In this document: positions 54,205-63,525 of the stretch, piece by piece
Numbering within the stretch: the stretch's first letter is position 1
Layout: each line of letters opens with the position of its first letter
NCBI RefSeq assembly: GCF_000378245.1
Contig: NZ_KB899491.1
Location: 496,001-560,000 of the forward strand
Length of the DNA stretch: 64,000 nt
Direction of reading: 5' to 3'
DNA from: Aromatoleum toluclasticum ATCC 700605
GTDB lineage: Bacteria; Pseudomonadota; Gammaproteobacteria; Burkholderiales; Rhodocyclaceae
Program-made: the position numbers and the translations under genes
Notes under the pieces: generated by a model
What the model saw: only the letters and a program-made list of their open reading frames with translations
The model's database searches: none
What the model was told of the DNA's origin: nothing

Positions 54205-56262
54205 TTAAGCGGCCACCATGCCGTTGTGGCGCAGCAGCGCATCGACGCGCGGCTCGCGTCCGCGGAACGCCTTGAAGGAATCCAGCGCCGGTCGGCTGCC
54301 CCCCACGGCGAGGATCTCGCGCCAGAAGCGCTCGCCGGTCGCGCGGTCGAGCAGCGTCGCCTTGCCCGCGCCCGCCTCCTCGAAGGCCGCGAACGCGTCG
54401 GCCGACAGCACCTCCGCCCACTTGTAGCTGTAGTAGCCCGCCGCATAACCGCCCGCGAAGATGTGCGAGAAGCTGTGCGGGAAGCGGTGCCACGCGGGCG
54501 GGAACATCACCGCGACCTCGCTCCGCACCTCGTCGAGCAGCGCCATCACCCGTTCGACCGGCACGGGACCGGCGGAAGCATCGACTTCGCCGTGCAGGCG
54601 CAGGTCGAACATCGAGAACTCCAGCTGGCGCACCATCTGCATGCCGCTCTGGAAGTTCTTGGCCGCGATCATCTTGTCGAACAGCGCGCGCGGCAGCGGT
54701 GCGCCGGTATCGACGTGCGCCGTCATGCCGGACAGCACGTCCCACTCCCAGCAGAAGTTCTCCATGAACTGGCTGGGCAGCTCGACCGCGTCCCACTCCA
54801 CGCCGTGGATGCCCGACACCGCGAGATCATCGACGCGCGTCAGCAGGTGGTGCAGGCCGTGGCCGCACTCGTGGAACAGCGTCAGTACGTCGTCGTGCGT
54901 GAAGGTCGCCGGCTTGCCGCCGACCGGGCCGGGGAAGTTGCACACCAGGTAGGCCACCGGCGTCTGCACGCCGCGCATGTTCGAGTAACGGCTGCGTGCC
55001 GAGTCCATCCACGCCCCGCCGCGCTTGGTCTCGCGCGCATGCAGGTCGAGGTAGAAGTGTCCGACCGTCTCGCCCGCCTTCTCGATACGGAAGAAATGCG
55101 CGGCCGGGTCCCACTTCGGCGCCTCCTCGGCGACGATGTCGACGTCATACAGGCTGCGGATCACGCCGAACAGCCCCTCCAGCACCTTCGGTTCGGGGAA
55201 GTACTGCTTCACCTCCTGTTCGGAGAACGCATAGCGCGCCTGGCGCAGCTTCTCCGATGCGTAGGCGAGGTCCCACGGCTCGAGCGGGTCCAGGCCCAGT
55301 TCGGTGCGCGCGAAGTCCTGCAGCGCGGCCAGATCCTGTTCGGCGAAGGGCTTCGCCTTGGCCGCGAGTTCGCGCAGGAACTCGAGCACCTGCGCGGGCG
55401 ATTCCGCCATCTTCGCGACCAGCGACACCTCGGCGTAGCTGCCGTAGCCCAGCATCCTCGCCTCCTCGGCGCGCAGCGCGAGGAGGCGGCCGATGAGCGG
55501 GCCGTTGTCGAGTTCGGCCTTGCCCTGCTCCGACGCGCGCGTCGCGTAGGCGCGATACATGCGCGCGCGCAGCGCCTGGCTGTCGGCATACTGCATCACC
55601 GGCAGGTAGGAAGGCATCTGCAGCGTGAACTTCCAGCCCGGCTTGCCTTCGCGCTCGGCGGCGTCGCGCGCGGCGTCGATTGCGTCCGCGGGCAGGCCGG
55701 CAAGTTCGGCCGCGTCGGTGATCCACTCGGCGTGGGCGTTGGTCGCGTCGAGCAGATTCTCCGAGAACTTCGCCGCCAGCGCCGACATCTCCTCCTGGAT
55801 CGCCTTGAAGCGCGGTTTGTCCGCGTCGGGCAGCTCCGCGCCGGAGAGGCGGAAGTCGCGCAGCTCGTGGTCGATGATGCGCCGGCGCACCGGCGGCAGC
55901 TGGTCGTATTCGGCGCTGTTGAAGAGCTGGCGATACTTTTCGAACAGCTCCAGGTTCTGCCCGACCTCGGCGTAAAAGCTCGACACCTCGGGCAGCAGCG
56001 CGTTGTAAGCCTCGCGCCACTCGGGCACGTCCATCACGCTGTGCAGGTGGCCGACCACGCCCCAGGCGCGGCCCAGGCGTTCGCCTTCCTCGGTGAGCGG
56101 CGTGACGAAGTTCGCCCACGTGGGCGGCGCCGCGTCGGCGACGAGTTCGGCGATCAGCGCGCGCTCCTCGTCGATGAGCTGGCGGATCGCCGGTGCGACA
56201 TGTTCCGGCCGGATCTCGTCGAAGCGCGGCAGGCTGGTGAAATCGAGCAAGGGATTGGGCAT
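54205..56262 (-). CDS. prlC: Oligopeptidase A
   Basis: Cytosolic M3-family zinc metallopeptidase that degrades short peptides, including cleaved signal peptides. 685 residues, full length. The zinc site HECGH (464-468) sits in TLFHECGHGLHHLL with the third ligand in the following GVEWDAVELPSQ segment; FYLDLHARETKRGGAWMD and YGSYAEVSLVAKMA are also typical of the family. Start ATG at 56262. Stands alone on the minus strand. Confidence 0.97.
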   Translation of the reverse strand: MPNPLLDFTSLPRFDEIRPEHVAPAIRQLIDEERALIAELVADAAPPTWANFVTPLTEEGERLGRAWGVVGHLHSVMDVPEWREAYNALLPEVSSFYAEVGQNLELFEKYRQLFNSAEYDQLPPVRRRIIDHELRDFRLSGAELPDADKPRFKAIQEEMSALAAKFSENLLDATNAHAEWITDAAELAGLPADAIDAARDAAEREGKPGWKFTLQMPSYLPVMQYADSQALRARMYRAYATRASEQGKAELDNGPLIGRLLALRAEEARMLGYGSYAEVSLVAKMAESPAQVLEFLRELAAKAKPFAEQDLAALQDFARTELGLDPLEPWDLAYASEKLRQARYAFSEQEVKQYFPEPKVLEGLFGVIRSLYDVDIVAEEAPKWDPAAHFFRIEKAGETVGHFYLDLHARETKRGGAWMDSARSRYSNMRGVQTPVAYLVCNFPGPVGGKPATFTHDDVLTLFHECGHGLHHLLTRVDDLAVSGIHGVEWDAVELPSQFMENFCWEWDVLSGMTAHVDTGAPLPRALFDKMIAAKNFQSGMQMVRQLEFSMFDLRLHGEVDASAGPVPVERVMALLDEVRSEVAVMFPPAWHRFPHSFSHIFAGGYAAGYYSYKWAEVLSADAFAAFEEAGAGKATLLDRATGERFWREILAVGGSRPALDSFKAFRGREPRVDALLRHNGMVAA

Positions 56263-56429
56263 GCGTTTCTCGGCTGGCGCAATGATTGTTCTGGAATGGG
56301 CGGGAGCCGCGCTGCGAGTCGGGCGCGCGCACAGCTCCGGCCGGTCATTCTAACCGCAGGGGCCGTGCCGCGCCCGCGGGCGTGGCGGGGATCGGCGCCC
56401 CCGTCGCACGCGGGAACGCGCTTGCCGGC

Positions 56430-57203
56430 TTACTCGACGAGATCCTTGTAGGCATGCCAGGTGGCATGGCCGACGAGCGGCAGCAGCAGCACCATGCCGA
56501 TCATCATCGTCGCAAAGCCGAGTCCGATCAGTGCCACGATCAGCGCCGCCCATACCGCCATCGCGCCGAGGTTGAAGCCGACCGCACGGGCGCTGGTCAT
56601 CATCGCCGTTACCATGTCGCTGCTGCGGTCCATGAGCATCGGCACCGACACCACGGACAGTGCGAACACCAGGCCGGCAAGTGCTCCTCCCACGACGAAG
56701 TAGGAGACGACAAAATGCACGTAGTTGCCCGACAGGAACACGTCGCGGAAGAAGTGCGCCAGATCCGGCGTGTCGCCGTGGTAGAACAACGCGAACAGGA
56801 TCGCCGACAGGCGCTCCCAGCCGAGCAGCACGAAGGCGAGGAAGGCGCCGTAGTACAGCAGATGGTCGCCGTGCTGGCGCAGCCCCTTCAGCGAGTCGAT
56901 GAGGCCCGCCGCTTCACCGCGCTCGTGGCGGCGCGACAGTTCATACAGGCCGGCCGCGGCCAGCGGCCCGACGAGGAAGAAGCCCGAGACGGCTGCCGTG
57001 AACAGATAGGGCATGTCCGTCGCGTAAGCGAGGATCAGGTAGCCGAGTACCGCGAAGATCAGCCCGTAGCTCAGGCTCGCGCCCGGATTCGCGAGCATGT
57101 CGTCCCAGCCCATGCGCAGCCACACGAGCGGTCTCGATGCTTCGACCTGCCGCACGTGGGGCAGGTGGAAATGACGGTCGAGGGTATTGTAGGACTTGTC
57201 CAT
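56430..57203 (-). CDS. DUF2189-family integral membrane protein
   Basis: 257 residues with six predicted helices (about 44-64, 68-88, 118-138, 160-182, 205-225, 230-250). The N-terminal RPLVWLRMGWDDMLANPGASLSYGL is characteristic of DUF2189 (cytochrome c oxidase subunit I-like in old annotations, without evidence). Function unknown. An AGGAGG ribosome site precedes the ATG at 57203. The gap upstream holds a run of ten G. Confidence 0.85.
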   Translation of the reverse strand: MDKSYNTLDRHFHLPHVRQVEASRPLVWLRMGWDDMLANPGASLSYGLIFAVLGYLILAYATDMPYLFTAAVSGFFLVGPLAAAGLYELSRRHERGEAAGLIDSLKGLRQHGDHLLYYGAFLAFVLLGWERLSAILFALFYHGDTPDLAHFFRDVFLSGNYVHFVVSYFVVGGALAGLVFALSVVSVPMLMDRSSDMVTAMMTSARAVGFNLGAMAVWAALIVALIGLGFATMMIGMVLLLPLVGHATWHAYKDLVE

Positions 57204-57295
57204 GGCAGCCTCCTTGGGGTTGGAAGTACCAGAGGGCGGAGCCGTCCAGCGCAGCCGCGATGGGGGTAAGCCCCCGGTGGAGTCTTAGAGCGGCC

Positions 57296-57305
57296 GGGGG
57301 GGGGG
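57296..57305. repeat. Homopolymer of ten G between purC and DUF2189
   Basis: Uninterrupted G10 about 93-102 nt upstream of the DUF2189 start codon, in the probable promoter zone. It is the longest homopolymer I noticed in the window. Confidence 0.85.
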
Positions 57306-57356
57306 CAAGTTCGCAAGCGGCACGGTGCGGCTCGCGCGCCGGGTGGCGGACGAGAA

Positions 57357-57409
57357 AAGGCCCGCCGTCCCCGGACTCGAGCCGGGAAGGGTGGGCCGGG
57401 AAGGACGGG
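57357..57409 (-). terminator. Possible terminator after purC
   Basis: On the minus strand a long, imperfect GC-rich hairpin (GGCCCGTCC pairing with a bulged GGACGGCGGGCC) is followed by TTTTCTCG, 20 nt after the purC stop. Moderate support because of the bulge and long loop. Confidence 0.4.
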
Positions 57410-57428
57410 CCGGGCGCCGGCCGCAGGC

Positions 57429-58364
57429 TCAGGACAAGGTCTGGCCGGTCAGGCGCTCGTAGGCTTCGCGGTATTTCGCGGCGGTGCGGGCGATCACTTC
57501 CGCGGGCAGCGACGGTCCCGGCGCCTTCTTGTTCCAGGTCAGCGTCTCGAGGTAGTCGCGCACGTACTGCTTGTCATAGCTCGGCGGGCTGATGCCTTCG
57601 CGGTAGCTGTCGGCCGGCCAGAAGCGCGAGGAGTCGGGCGTCAGCGCCTCGTCGATGAGGTGCAGCGTACCGGCCGCATCGACGCCGAACTCGAACTTGG
57701 TGTCGGCGATGATGATGCCGCGCCCCGCAGCGTAGTTGGACGCCTCGGTGTACAGCGCGATCGCCGCGTCGCGCGCCTGGCTGGCGAGCTGGGCGCCGTT
57801 CTTGCCTGTCCCCGCGAGCTCGTCGACGAGCGCTGCGGCACAGCGCGTCTGTGCCTGCTCGAAGGAGATGTTCTCGTCGTGATCGCCGACGTCGGCCTTC
57901 GAGGCGGGCGTGAAGATCGGTGCCGGCAGCTTGGCCGCCTGCTTGAGGCCCGCCGGCAGCTTGATGCCGCAGATCGCGCCGGTGTCCTGGTAGTCCTTCC
58001 AGCCCGAGCCGATCACGTAGCCGCGCACGACGGCCTCGATCGGCAGCGGCTTCAGGCGCTTCACGACCAGCGCGCGGCCGCGCACCTGTTCGCGCTCGCC
58101 GGCGGCCACCACCGACTCCGGATCGATGCCGGTGAGCTGGTTCGGCACGATGTGGCCGAGGCGCGAGAACCAGAAGTTCGCCATCGCGGTCAGCACGCGG
58201 CCCTTGTCCGGAATCGGATCCGGCAGGATCACGTCGAAGGCGGAGAGCCGGTCGCTGGTGACGATCAGCAGCTTGTCGGCATCGACGGCGTAGATGTCGC
58301 GCACCTTGCCGCGCCCAAGCAGCTGCAGGCTCTTGATGGAGGATTCGAACAGGGGAGTGGCCAC
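57429..58364 (-). CDS. purC: Phosphoribosylaminoimidazole-succinocarboxamide synthase
   Basis: SAICAR synthetase of purine synthesis, ATP-dependent joining of aspartate to CAIR. 311 residues, the longer proteobacterial/yeast-like form. Motifs: [38 protein letters not shown]-equivalent [21 protein letters not shown], and [12 protein letters not shown] ... [15 protein letters not shown] perfect TATAAT (minus strand, 58394-58399) lies 30 nt upstream, so the leader is short. Confidence 0.97.
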   Translation of the reverse strand: MATPLFESSIKSLQLLGRGKVRDIYAVDADKLLIVTSDRLSAFDVILPDPIPDKGRVLTAMANFWFSRLGHIVPNQLTGIDPESVVAAGEREQVRGRALVVKRLKPLPIEAVVRGYVIGSGWKDYQDTGAICGIKLPAGLKQAAKLPAPIFTPASKADVGDHDENISFEQAQTRCAAALVDELAGTGKNGAQLASQARDAAIALYTEASNYAAGRGIIIADTKFEFGVDAAGTLHLIDEALTPDSSRFWPADSYREGISPPSYDKQYVRDYLETLTWNKKAPGPSLPAEVIARTAAKYREAYERLTGQTLS

Positions 58365-58393
58365 GATGGGAAGCTCTTTCAGGGCAAAACGCG

Positions 58394-58399
58394 ATTATA
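58394..58399 (-). promoter_or_regulatory. Candidate -10 element for purC
   Basis: Perfect TATAAT in the context TCCTATAATCG on the minus strand, 30 nt upstream of the purC ATG. The hexamer 17 nt upstream (GACGAG) is a poor -35. Confidence 0.5.
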
Positions 58400-58538
58400 G
58401 GACAGCTTGCAAGCTACTCGTCTCTCCGGCCGCAGCGAAGCCGAGGCGATCGCGCGCACGCGGGACGGGAGACTGAGACTCAAAGATCTCTGTGAGCTGA
58501 TTCCAGGCAATCGCACGCACGCGGCGCTGGGGGGTATC

Positions 58539-58614
58539 TGTGGGAGCGGCTTCAGCCGCGAATTCACCGGCTGGGCGCTCCCGGGGCCGATTCGCGGCTG
58601 AAGCCGCTCCCACA
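58539..58614. repeat. BIME-like pair of REP elements
   Basis: Perfect 25-bp inverted repeat: arms 58539-58563 and 58590-58614 with core GGGAGCGGCTTCAGCCGCG, separated by 26 nt. A partial third copy (GCCGCTCCCAC, 58617-58627) follows. The core is the same wording as REP sequences best known from Pseudomonas. Sits between purC and the DUF3422 gene. Confidence 0.9.
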
Positions 58615-58647
58615 TAGCCGCTCCCACGGCGGGCCGCGCCGGCGCGC

Positions 58648-59937
58648 TCAGTGCCCGCCTTCCTCCGCCGCGAGCTGGCGGCGCATGCGGCGCAGCCCCA
58701 GGGCGACCAGGCCGGCGATCAGCGGTATCGACGCCGCCGTCACGAGCTCGGGCGTGGCCGGGTGGATGTAGTCCTTCACCCCTTTCGCGAGGTATTGCAC
58801 GAGCTGCGAGCCGTAATACGTGATCGCGACGACCGACAGGCCTTCCACCGTCTCCTGCAGGCGCAGCTGCAGCTTCGCGCGGCGGTTCATCTGGCCGAGC
58901 AGCTCCTGGTTCTGGCGCTCGAGCTCGATCTCCACGCGCGTGCGCAGCAGCTGCGAGTTGCGCACGATGCGGCTCGACAGATCCTCCTGCCGCCGCGCGA
59001 CCGTCGCGCAGGTGTCGATCGCCGGCGTCAGGCGCCGCTCCATGAACTCGCGTACCGGCGGGTAGCCCTTGACGCGCAGCTCGCGCAGATCGTCGATGCG
59101 CTGGCGCACCAGCCGGTAATAGGCGGCCGCTGCGCCGAAGCGGTAGGTCGTGCGTGCAACCGAACGTTCGACGTGCGCGGCGAGTCGTGTCAGGCGGGCG
59201 AGCACCTGGCGGTCGTCCTCGGGGGTGTTTGCCGCGCCCATCGCATCCATCAGGTCGGCCAGTTCGTCCTCGGCGAGCGCGAGCAGGCGCCCGACCTCCT
59301 TCGCGACCGGAAAGGCGAGCAGGGCCATCACGCGGTAGGTCTCGATCTCGAGCAGGCGCTGCACCGTGCGGCCCGCCTGGCGCGGAGTCAGCGAAGCGTC
59401 CAGGACGAGGAAGCGCGAGAAGCCGTCGGCGATCTGGAAGTCCGTGAAGACCCAGCCCGCGCCGTCGGCGATCTGCGATGCGACCGAGGTCGTGCCCGTC
59501 GGCGAAAGCTGTGCGAGCACCGTCTCGGGGGCGACCTCCTCGACGCCGCGCAGCTCGACGTGCGTCGCGACCAGCAGCTGGCCGGGGATCTCGCGTCGCC
59601 ATGCGGCAGGCACGTCGAGCAGCGGATGGTCGTCGCTCGCGCCGCTGAAGTCGATCCGGCGCACGAAGGTGTAGCTGGTGAATTCGTTGTGGCGTTCCCA
59701 CTTCAGGCGGAATCCGCCGGCATCGAGGAAGACGTGCCCGGACGAGGTGTCCGGTGGCCGCAATTCGAACTGTTCGGCGAGCAGGTGCAGGTGGTCCGCC
59801 TCGCGTTCGGCGCTGCCATCGACGTGCAGGAACGCGAGATAAGTGACGAACTCCGGCGTTTCCAGCGTGACCGGAGGCCGCGCATGGACTTCGTCGTTCA
59901 GTTTCTGGCGTAGCGGATATTCGTCGAACAAGGGCAT
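58648..59937 (-). CDS. DUF3422-family membrane protein
   Basis: 429 residues, family of unknown role found mainly in Proteobacteria. The N-terminal domain opens FDEYPLRQKLNDEVHARPP, the family hallmark, and is predicted soluble; a long helical middle (about 225-370, charged, coiled-coil-like) leads to two C-terminal membrane helices (about 372-388 and 402-420), so the bulk faces the cytosol. Start ATG at 59937. Alone between purC and the OmpA-type gene. Confidence 0.88.
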   Translation of the reverse strand: MPLFDEYPLRQKLNDEVHARPPVTLETPEFVTYLAFLHVDGSAEREADHLHLLAEQFELRPPDTSSGHVFLDAGGFRLKWERHNEFTSYTFVRRIDFSGASDDHPLLDVPAAWRREIPGQLLVATHVELRGVEEVAPETVLAQLSPTGTTSVASQIADGAGWVFTDFQIADGFSRFLVLDASLTPRQAGRTVQRLLEIETYRVMALLAFPVAKEVGRLLALAEDELADLMDAMGAANTPEDDRQVLARLTRLAAHVERSVARTTYRFGAAAAYYRLVRQRIDDLRELRVKGYPPVREFMERRLTPAIDTCATVARRQEDLSSRIVRNSQLLRTRVEIELERQNQELLGQMNRRAKLQLRLQETVEGLSVVAITYYGSQLVQYLAKGVKDYIHPATPELVTAASIPLIAGLVALGLRRMRRQLAAEEGGH

Positions 59938-59991
59938 GGAGCGGCGGAGGGGTTGGACGCGCTAGGTTAGCTGCCGCGGGGCGATAACGAA

Positions 59992-60035
59992 AGCCCCGCC
60001 GCACCGGGCATGGCTGCCGCGGGCAGGGCGGGGCT
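59992..60035 (-). terminator. Hairpin terminator after the OmpA-family gene
   Basis: Arms AGCCCCGCC (59992-60000) and GGCGGGGCT (60027-60035) pair perfectly over 9 bp; read on the minus strand the stem is followed by TTCGTTATCG. It lies 16 nt after the OmpA-family stop codon. Confidence 0.65.
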
Positions 60036-60050
60036 GCAGGGGCGTTGCGA

Positions 60051-60743
60051 TCAGTAGCGTGGTGCGGGCGCCGGCTGCATCGTGCCGGGCTGCTGGGCCT
60101 GCGCGGGCACGATCAGCACTTCGACGCGGCGGTTCTGTGCGCGCCCCTGCGGCGTGCTGTTGTCGGCGACGGGGCGCGATGCGCCGTAGCCCACGGCCAC
60201 CAGCCGGTTAGCGTCCACGCCGCGCTGGCCCATGTAGCTGCGCACGGCCTCGGCGCGGTTCTCGGACAGCGTCTGGTTGAAGCTCGCCGAGCCGGTCGAG
60301 TCGGTATGGCCCTCGATCTGCACGACGGTGTCGGGGTATTGCTGGATGCTTTGGGAGACGCGCGTCAGCACCGGCTGGAATTGCGGCTTCACGTCGGCGC
60401 GGCCGGTGTCGAAGGTGATGTTTTCGGGCGCCTGCAGGCGGATCGTGTCGCCCTGGCGCTGCACCTGCACACCGGTGCCGGCCATCTGCTGGCGCAAATC
60501 GGCTTCCTGTTTGTCCATCTGGCGACCGACCAGGCCGCCGACGGTCGCGCCGATCGCGGCGCCGACCAGGCCGCCCGTCGTGCGGTTGCCCGAACCTGCG
60601 ACGACGTTGCCGAGGATCGCACCGGCACCGGCGCCGATGGCCGCTCCGCGGGCGGTTTGCGCGTTTTCGCCGTAAAAGGGGTTCTGCGCACAACCGGCGA
60701 CCGTGAGGATCGACAAGGCCGTGACGATCAATGTTTTTTTCAT
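60051..60743 (-). CDS. OmpA-family peptidoglycan-associated lipoprotein with glycine zipper
   Basis: 230 residues. Lipoprotein signal ending TVAGC (cysteine about 18), a glycine-zipper region (about 33-75, GAAIGAGAGAILGN and GGLVGAAIGATVGG) that may insert in a membrane, and a C-terminal OmpA-like domain (about 105-215) with TLSENRAEAV and the arginine of QNRRVEV that bind diaminopimelate in peptidoglycan. Likely tethers the outer membrane to the wall (YiaD-like). An AGGAGG ribosome site lies upstream of the ATG at 60743. Confidence 0.93.
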   Translation of the reverse strand: MKKTLIVTALSILTVAGCAQNPFYGENAQTARGAAIGAGAGAILGNVVAGSGNRTTGGLVGAAIGATVGGLVGRQMDKQEADLRQQMAGTGVQVQRQGDTIRLQAPENITFDTGRADVKPQFQPVLTRVSQSIQQYPDTVVQIEGHTDSTGSASFNQTLSENRAEAVRSYMGQRGVDANRLVAVGYGASRPVADNSTPQGRAQNRRVEVLIVPAQAQQPGTMQPAPAPRY

Positions 60744-60841
60744 TATTGCCTCCTGGGTTGAAAAGGGCGAACAGCCCTATTTTGAGCGCCTCCGCCCGGC
60801 GGGGGTTCCGGGAAGCATAACGAATTGTAAATGTGCAGGGT

Positions 60842-63412
60842 TCAGGTGCTGATGCTGATGGCCTGTTCGATGGACGGCGTGGGACGCTGGATGTGATAGC
60901 CCTGCGCGAGGTCGATCGACTGGTCGATGACCTTGTCGAGCACTTCCGCGTCTTCGACGTACTCCGCCACGGTGCGGATACCCAACTCGCGCGCGAGCGC
61001 GACGATGCTGCGCACGAGCGCGCGGTCCTTGTCGTTTTGCTTCATGCCCACGATGAAGTCGCCTTCGATCTTCAGGAAATCGATCGGGAAGCGCTTCACG
61101 TAGTGGAAGGAGGAGAAGCCCGAGCCGAAATCGTCGATCGCGAGACGGAAGCCTTCGCTCCGCAAGGTGTTGATGAAGCGTTCGAGCAGCGCCATGTTCT
61201 TGATCGTCTCGCGCTCGGTGATCTCGAACACGATGCGCGAGGGGTCGAAGCCCGACGCACTGGCAATGCGCCGCGTCTCCTGCACGAAATCGTTCAGCAC
61301 CAGCGCGCGCGGCGACATGTTGAGGAATAGCAGGCCCTGGTAGTTGGCCGCGGTGGCGGCCTCCAGCGCGCGCTCCATCAGGATGTAGTCGAGCTTGTGC
61401 ATCAGACCCATCTTCTCGGCGATCGCGACGAAGGCGTCGGCGACCAGGATCGAGCCATCCTCGAGACGGATGCGCGCGAGCACTTCGAGCGCCTCGACCT
61501 TGCCCGTCTTCGGGTCGATGATGGGCTGATAGTAGGGGATCACGCCGCGCGCCTCGACCGCCGCGAGGATCAGCATGCTCTTCTCGGACAGCGAGCGGAA
61601 CACCTCGACCACGTCCTGCTCGGTGGGGACCGCGACCCGGCCTTTGCCATCGGCCTTGGCGCGATACATCATGCTGTCGGCGAACAGGAAGAGGTCCTTG
61701 GTCTCGATGGCATGGTCCGGATAGACCGCCATGCCGACCGACAGCGAGCCGCTGACACGCGCGCCGTCGGGCGTCTCGATCGACAGCGACGTGACGGTGT
61801 CGATGATGCGCTGGGCCACCTCGAGCGTCCCGGCGAGGTCGGTCTCGGGCAGGATCGCGACGAATTCGTCACCGCCGTAGCGCGCGAGCAGGTCGTCTTC
61901 GCGGATCGCACGGCGGATGGCCACTGCCACCTCCTGCAGGAACACGTCGCCGAAGCCGTGGCCGTATGTGTCGTTCACCGACTTGAAGTTGTCGGCGTCG
62001 ATCATCAGCAGCCCGAACTTGTAGCCGTGACGACCCGAGCGCGTGGCCTCGCTGTCGAGCAGCTCCCAGAACACGCGCTGGTTGTAGAGGTTGGTCAGCG
62101 GGTCGCGCGTCGCGTAGTACTCGAGATCCTTCGTGTACTTGTCGATTGCCTTCACCGAGCCGACCACGTTCAGCAGTGTCGACAGGATGCTCTCGACCAC
62201 CAGCCAGCGCGTGGCATCCGTGCCGGCCTGGGCCTGCATGCCGATGCCGACGATGCCGCCGATCTTGGGCGCCTCGACCAGCAGGGACTTCGTCTGTACC
62301 TCGATGTCGCAGCGCACCAGCTCGGGTGCGTTGCGCGTGCTGTCGGCGATGTTGTGCTCGATGGTCACGGCGTAGCCTTCGGCGAAGTAGGGGTTCCGGC
62401 GCAGCGATTCGCGCACGGTCTCCTCGAACAGCTGGCGGCTTTCCGACGACGGCGTGCAGCGCCAGAACACCTCGAGGTCGAAGACGTCGTCACCGGTCTT
62501 GAAGATCGAGAACAGTGCGTAGGCCGGCATCACGCCGTCGATGTCGATCAGCAGGCGATTCACATACTCGCGCCAGTCCTTGACGACGTCGGACGTGAGG
62601 ATGAATTTCTCCAGCAGGCGGATTTCGAACTCGAGCATCTCCTTGTCTACGGCCACGCTGCGTACGCGCTCGGTGAGTTGCCTGACCTCGGTCGCAACCG
62701 GACTGAACTCGCTGAAGCCGAAATCGAGCGAAGCGTTTTCGAGCTGTTTCAGATCGGACAGCCGGTTGATCGAGCGGATGTTCGTCGCAAAGCCCGCGAT
62801 CGCCTTGTTCAGCCGGCGGCGGATATACACCACCATCAGCAAGGTCGCCGCGATCGCGATCGGCACCACCGGCGCGAAGGCGAACAGGAACTGGCGATTG
62901 CCCGCCTCGAGGAGCGGTCGGACATCCTGCCGCACGTCGATGACGCCCAGCACCTCGCCGGGTTTTGCGTTCGTGTGGCATTGCCGGCATTCGGCCTCGG
63001 CACGCAGGGCGTTGATGAAGCGAACTTCCGGGCCGCGGTCCAGGCGCAGGCTCTCGCCGCTCGCGATCACCTCGAGGATCGCGGCATCCATTTCGCGTTG
63101 CTTGATTTCCCCGAACAGTTCGGCGACGCGCGGTGCGCGGTAGATCGCGATCTGGTGCGGGGTCTTGTCCACGGAGCGCTCGATCGCGCGGATGAATTCC
63201 TCGAGCTGCGTGCGCGTCCAGCCGGTGCGCATCAGCTGGAACATCGACTGGAAGGTCACTTCCGCAAAGGTGTTCGCATGGCGCATCGCTTCTTCGCGGA
63301 TCGAGCGCTCGTAGAGGCCGGATACGACGTACTGGGTGGCGACCGCGAGCAAGGTCGAGAAAACGACGGCAGCAGTCAGCAGGAGTCCGCGGATGGTCTT
63401 GATCGGAGTCAT
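60842..63412 (-). CDS. Membrane GGDEF-EAL protein with periplasmic haem-c-type sensor
   Basis: 856 residues, predicted to make and/or break cyclic di-GMP. TM1 (about 8-30), periplasmic domain (about 31-175) with a c-type haem motif C142-R-Q-C145-H146, TM2 (about 177-197), HAMP-like and GAF-like segment (about 200-420), GGDEF domain (about 430-595) and EAL domain (about 610-850). The cyclase loop GGDEF (513-517) and I-site REDD (504-507) are intact. In the EAL domain the signature reads EVL (643-645) but the metal and catalytic residues are present: N698, E730 and E733 of EITE, D760-D761 of DDFGSG, K781 and E819. So both activities are possible. The ATG at 63412 is chosen because it starts TM1 directly; an upstream ATG at 63457 would add 15 residues. 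Confidence 0.9.
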   Translation of the reverse strand: MTPIKTIRGLLLTAAVVFSTLLAVATQYVVSGLYERSIREEAMRHANTFAEVTFQSMFQLMRTGWTRTQLEEFIRAIERSVDKTPHQIAIYRAPRVAELFGEIKQREMDAAILEVIASGESLRLDRGPEVRFINALRAEAECRQCHTNAKPGEVLGVIDVRQDVRPLLEAGNRQFLFAFAPVVPIAIAATLLMVVYIRRRLNKAIAGFATNIRSINRLSDLKQLENASLDFGFSEFSPVATEVRQLTERVRSVAVDKEMLEFEIRLLEKFILTSDVVKDWREYVNRLLIDIDGVMPAYALFSIFKTGDDVFDLEVFWRCTPSSESRQLFEETVRESLRRNPYFAEGYAVTIEHNIADSTRNAPELVRCDIEVQTKSLLVEAPKIGGIVGIGMQAQAGTDATRWLVVESILSTLLNVVGSVKAIDKYTKDLEYYATRDPLTNLYNQRVFWELLDSEATRSGRHGYKFGLLMIDADNFKSVNDTYGHGFGDVFLQEVAVAIRRAIREDDLLARYGGDEFVAILPETDLAGTLEVAQRIIDTVTSLSIETPDGARVSGSLSVGMAVYPDHAIETKDLFLFADSMMYRAKADGKGRVAVPTEQDVVEVFRSLSEKSMLILAAVEARGVIPYYQPIIDPKTGKVEALEVLARIRLEDGSILVADAFVAIAEKMGLMHKLDYILMERALEAATAANYQGLLFLNMSPRALVLNDFVQETRRIASASGFDPSRIVFEITERETIKNMALLERFINTLRSEGFRLAIDDFGSGFSSFHYVKRFPIDFLKIEGDFIVGMKQNDKDRALVRSIVALARELGIRTVAEYVEDAEVLDKVIDQSIDLAQGYHIQRPTPSIEQAISIST

Positions 63413-63509
63413 TGCGTGGGGCGATCCCGGACTTTTGCGGACGTCGCACGCAGTCACCGCCGGGGACCGGTCCGACGCCCGAGGCGAAGTGTAATAACGC
63501 GTAACAAAA

Positions 63510-63521
63510 CGGAAATTTCCG
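63510..63521. promoter_or_regulatory. Perfect 12-bp palindrome upstream of the GGDEF-EAL gene
   Basis: CGGAAATTTCCG lies about 100 nt upstream of the GGDEF-EAL start in an AT-richer patch; a TATAGT hexamer (minus strand, 63525-63530) is next to it. Possible operator; no known regulator assigned. Confidence 0.4.
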
Positions 63522-63525
63522 CGGA

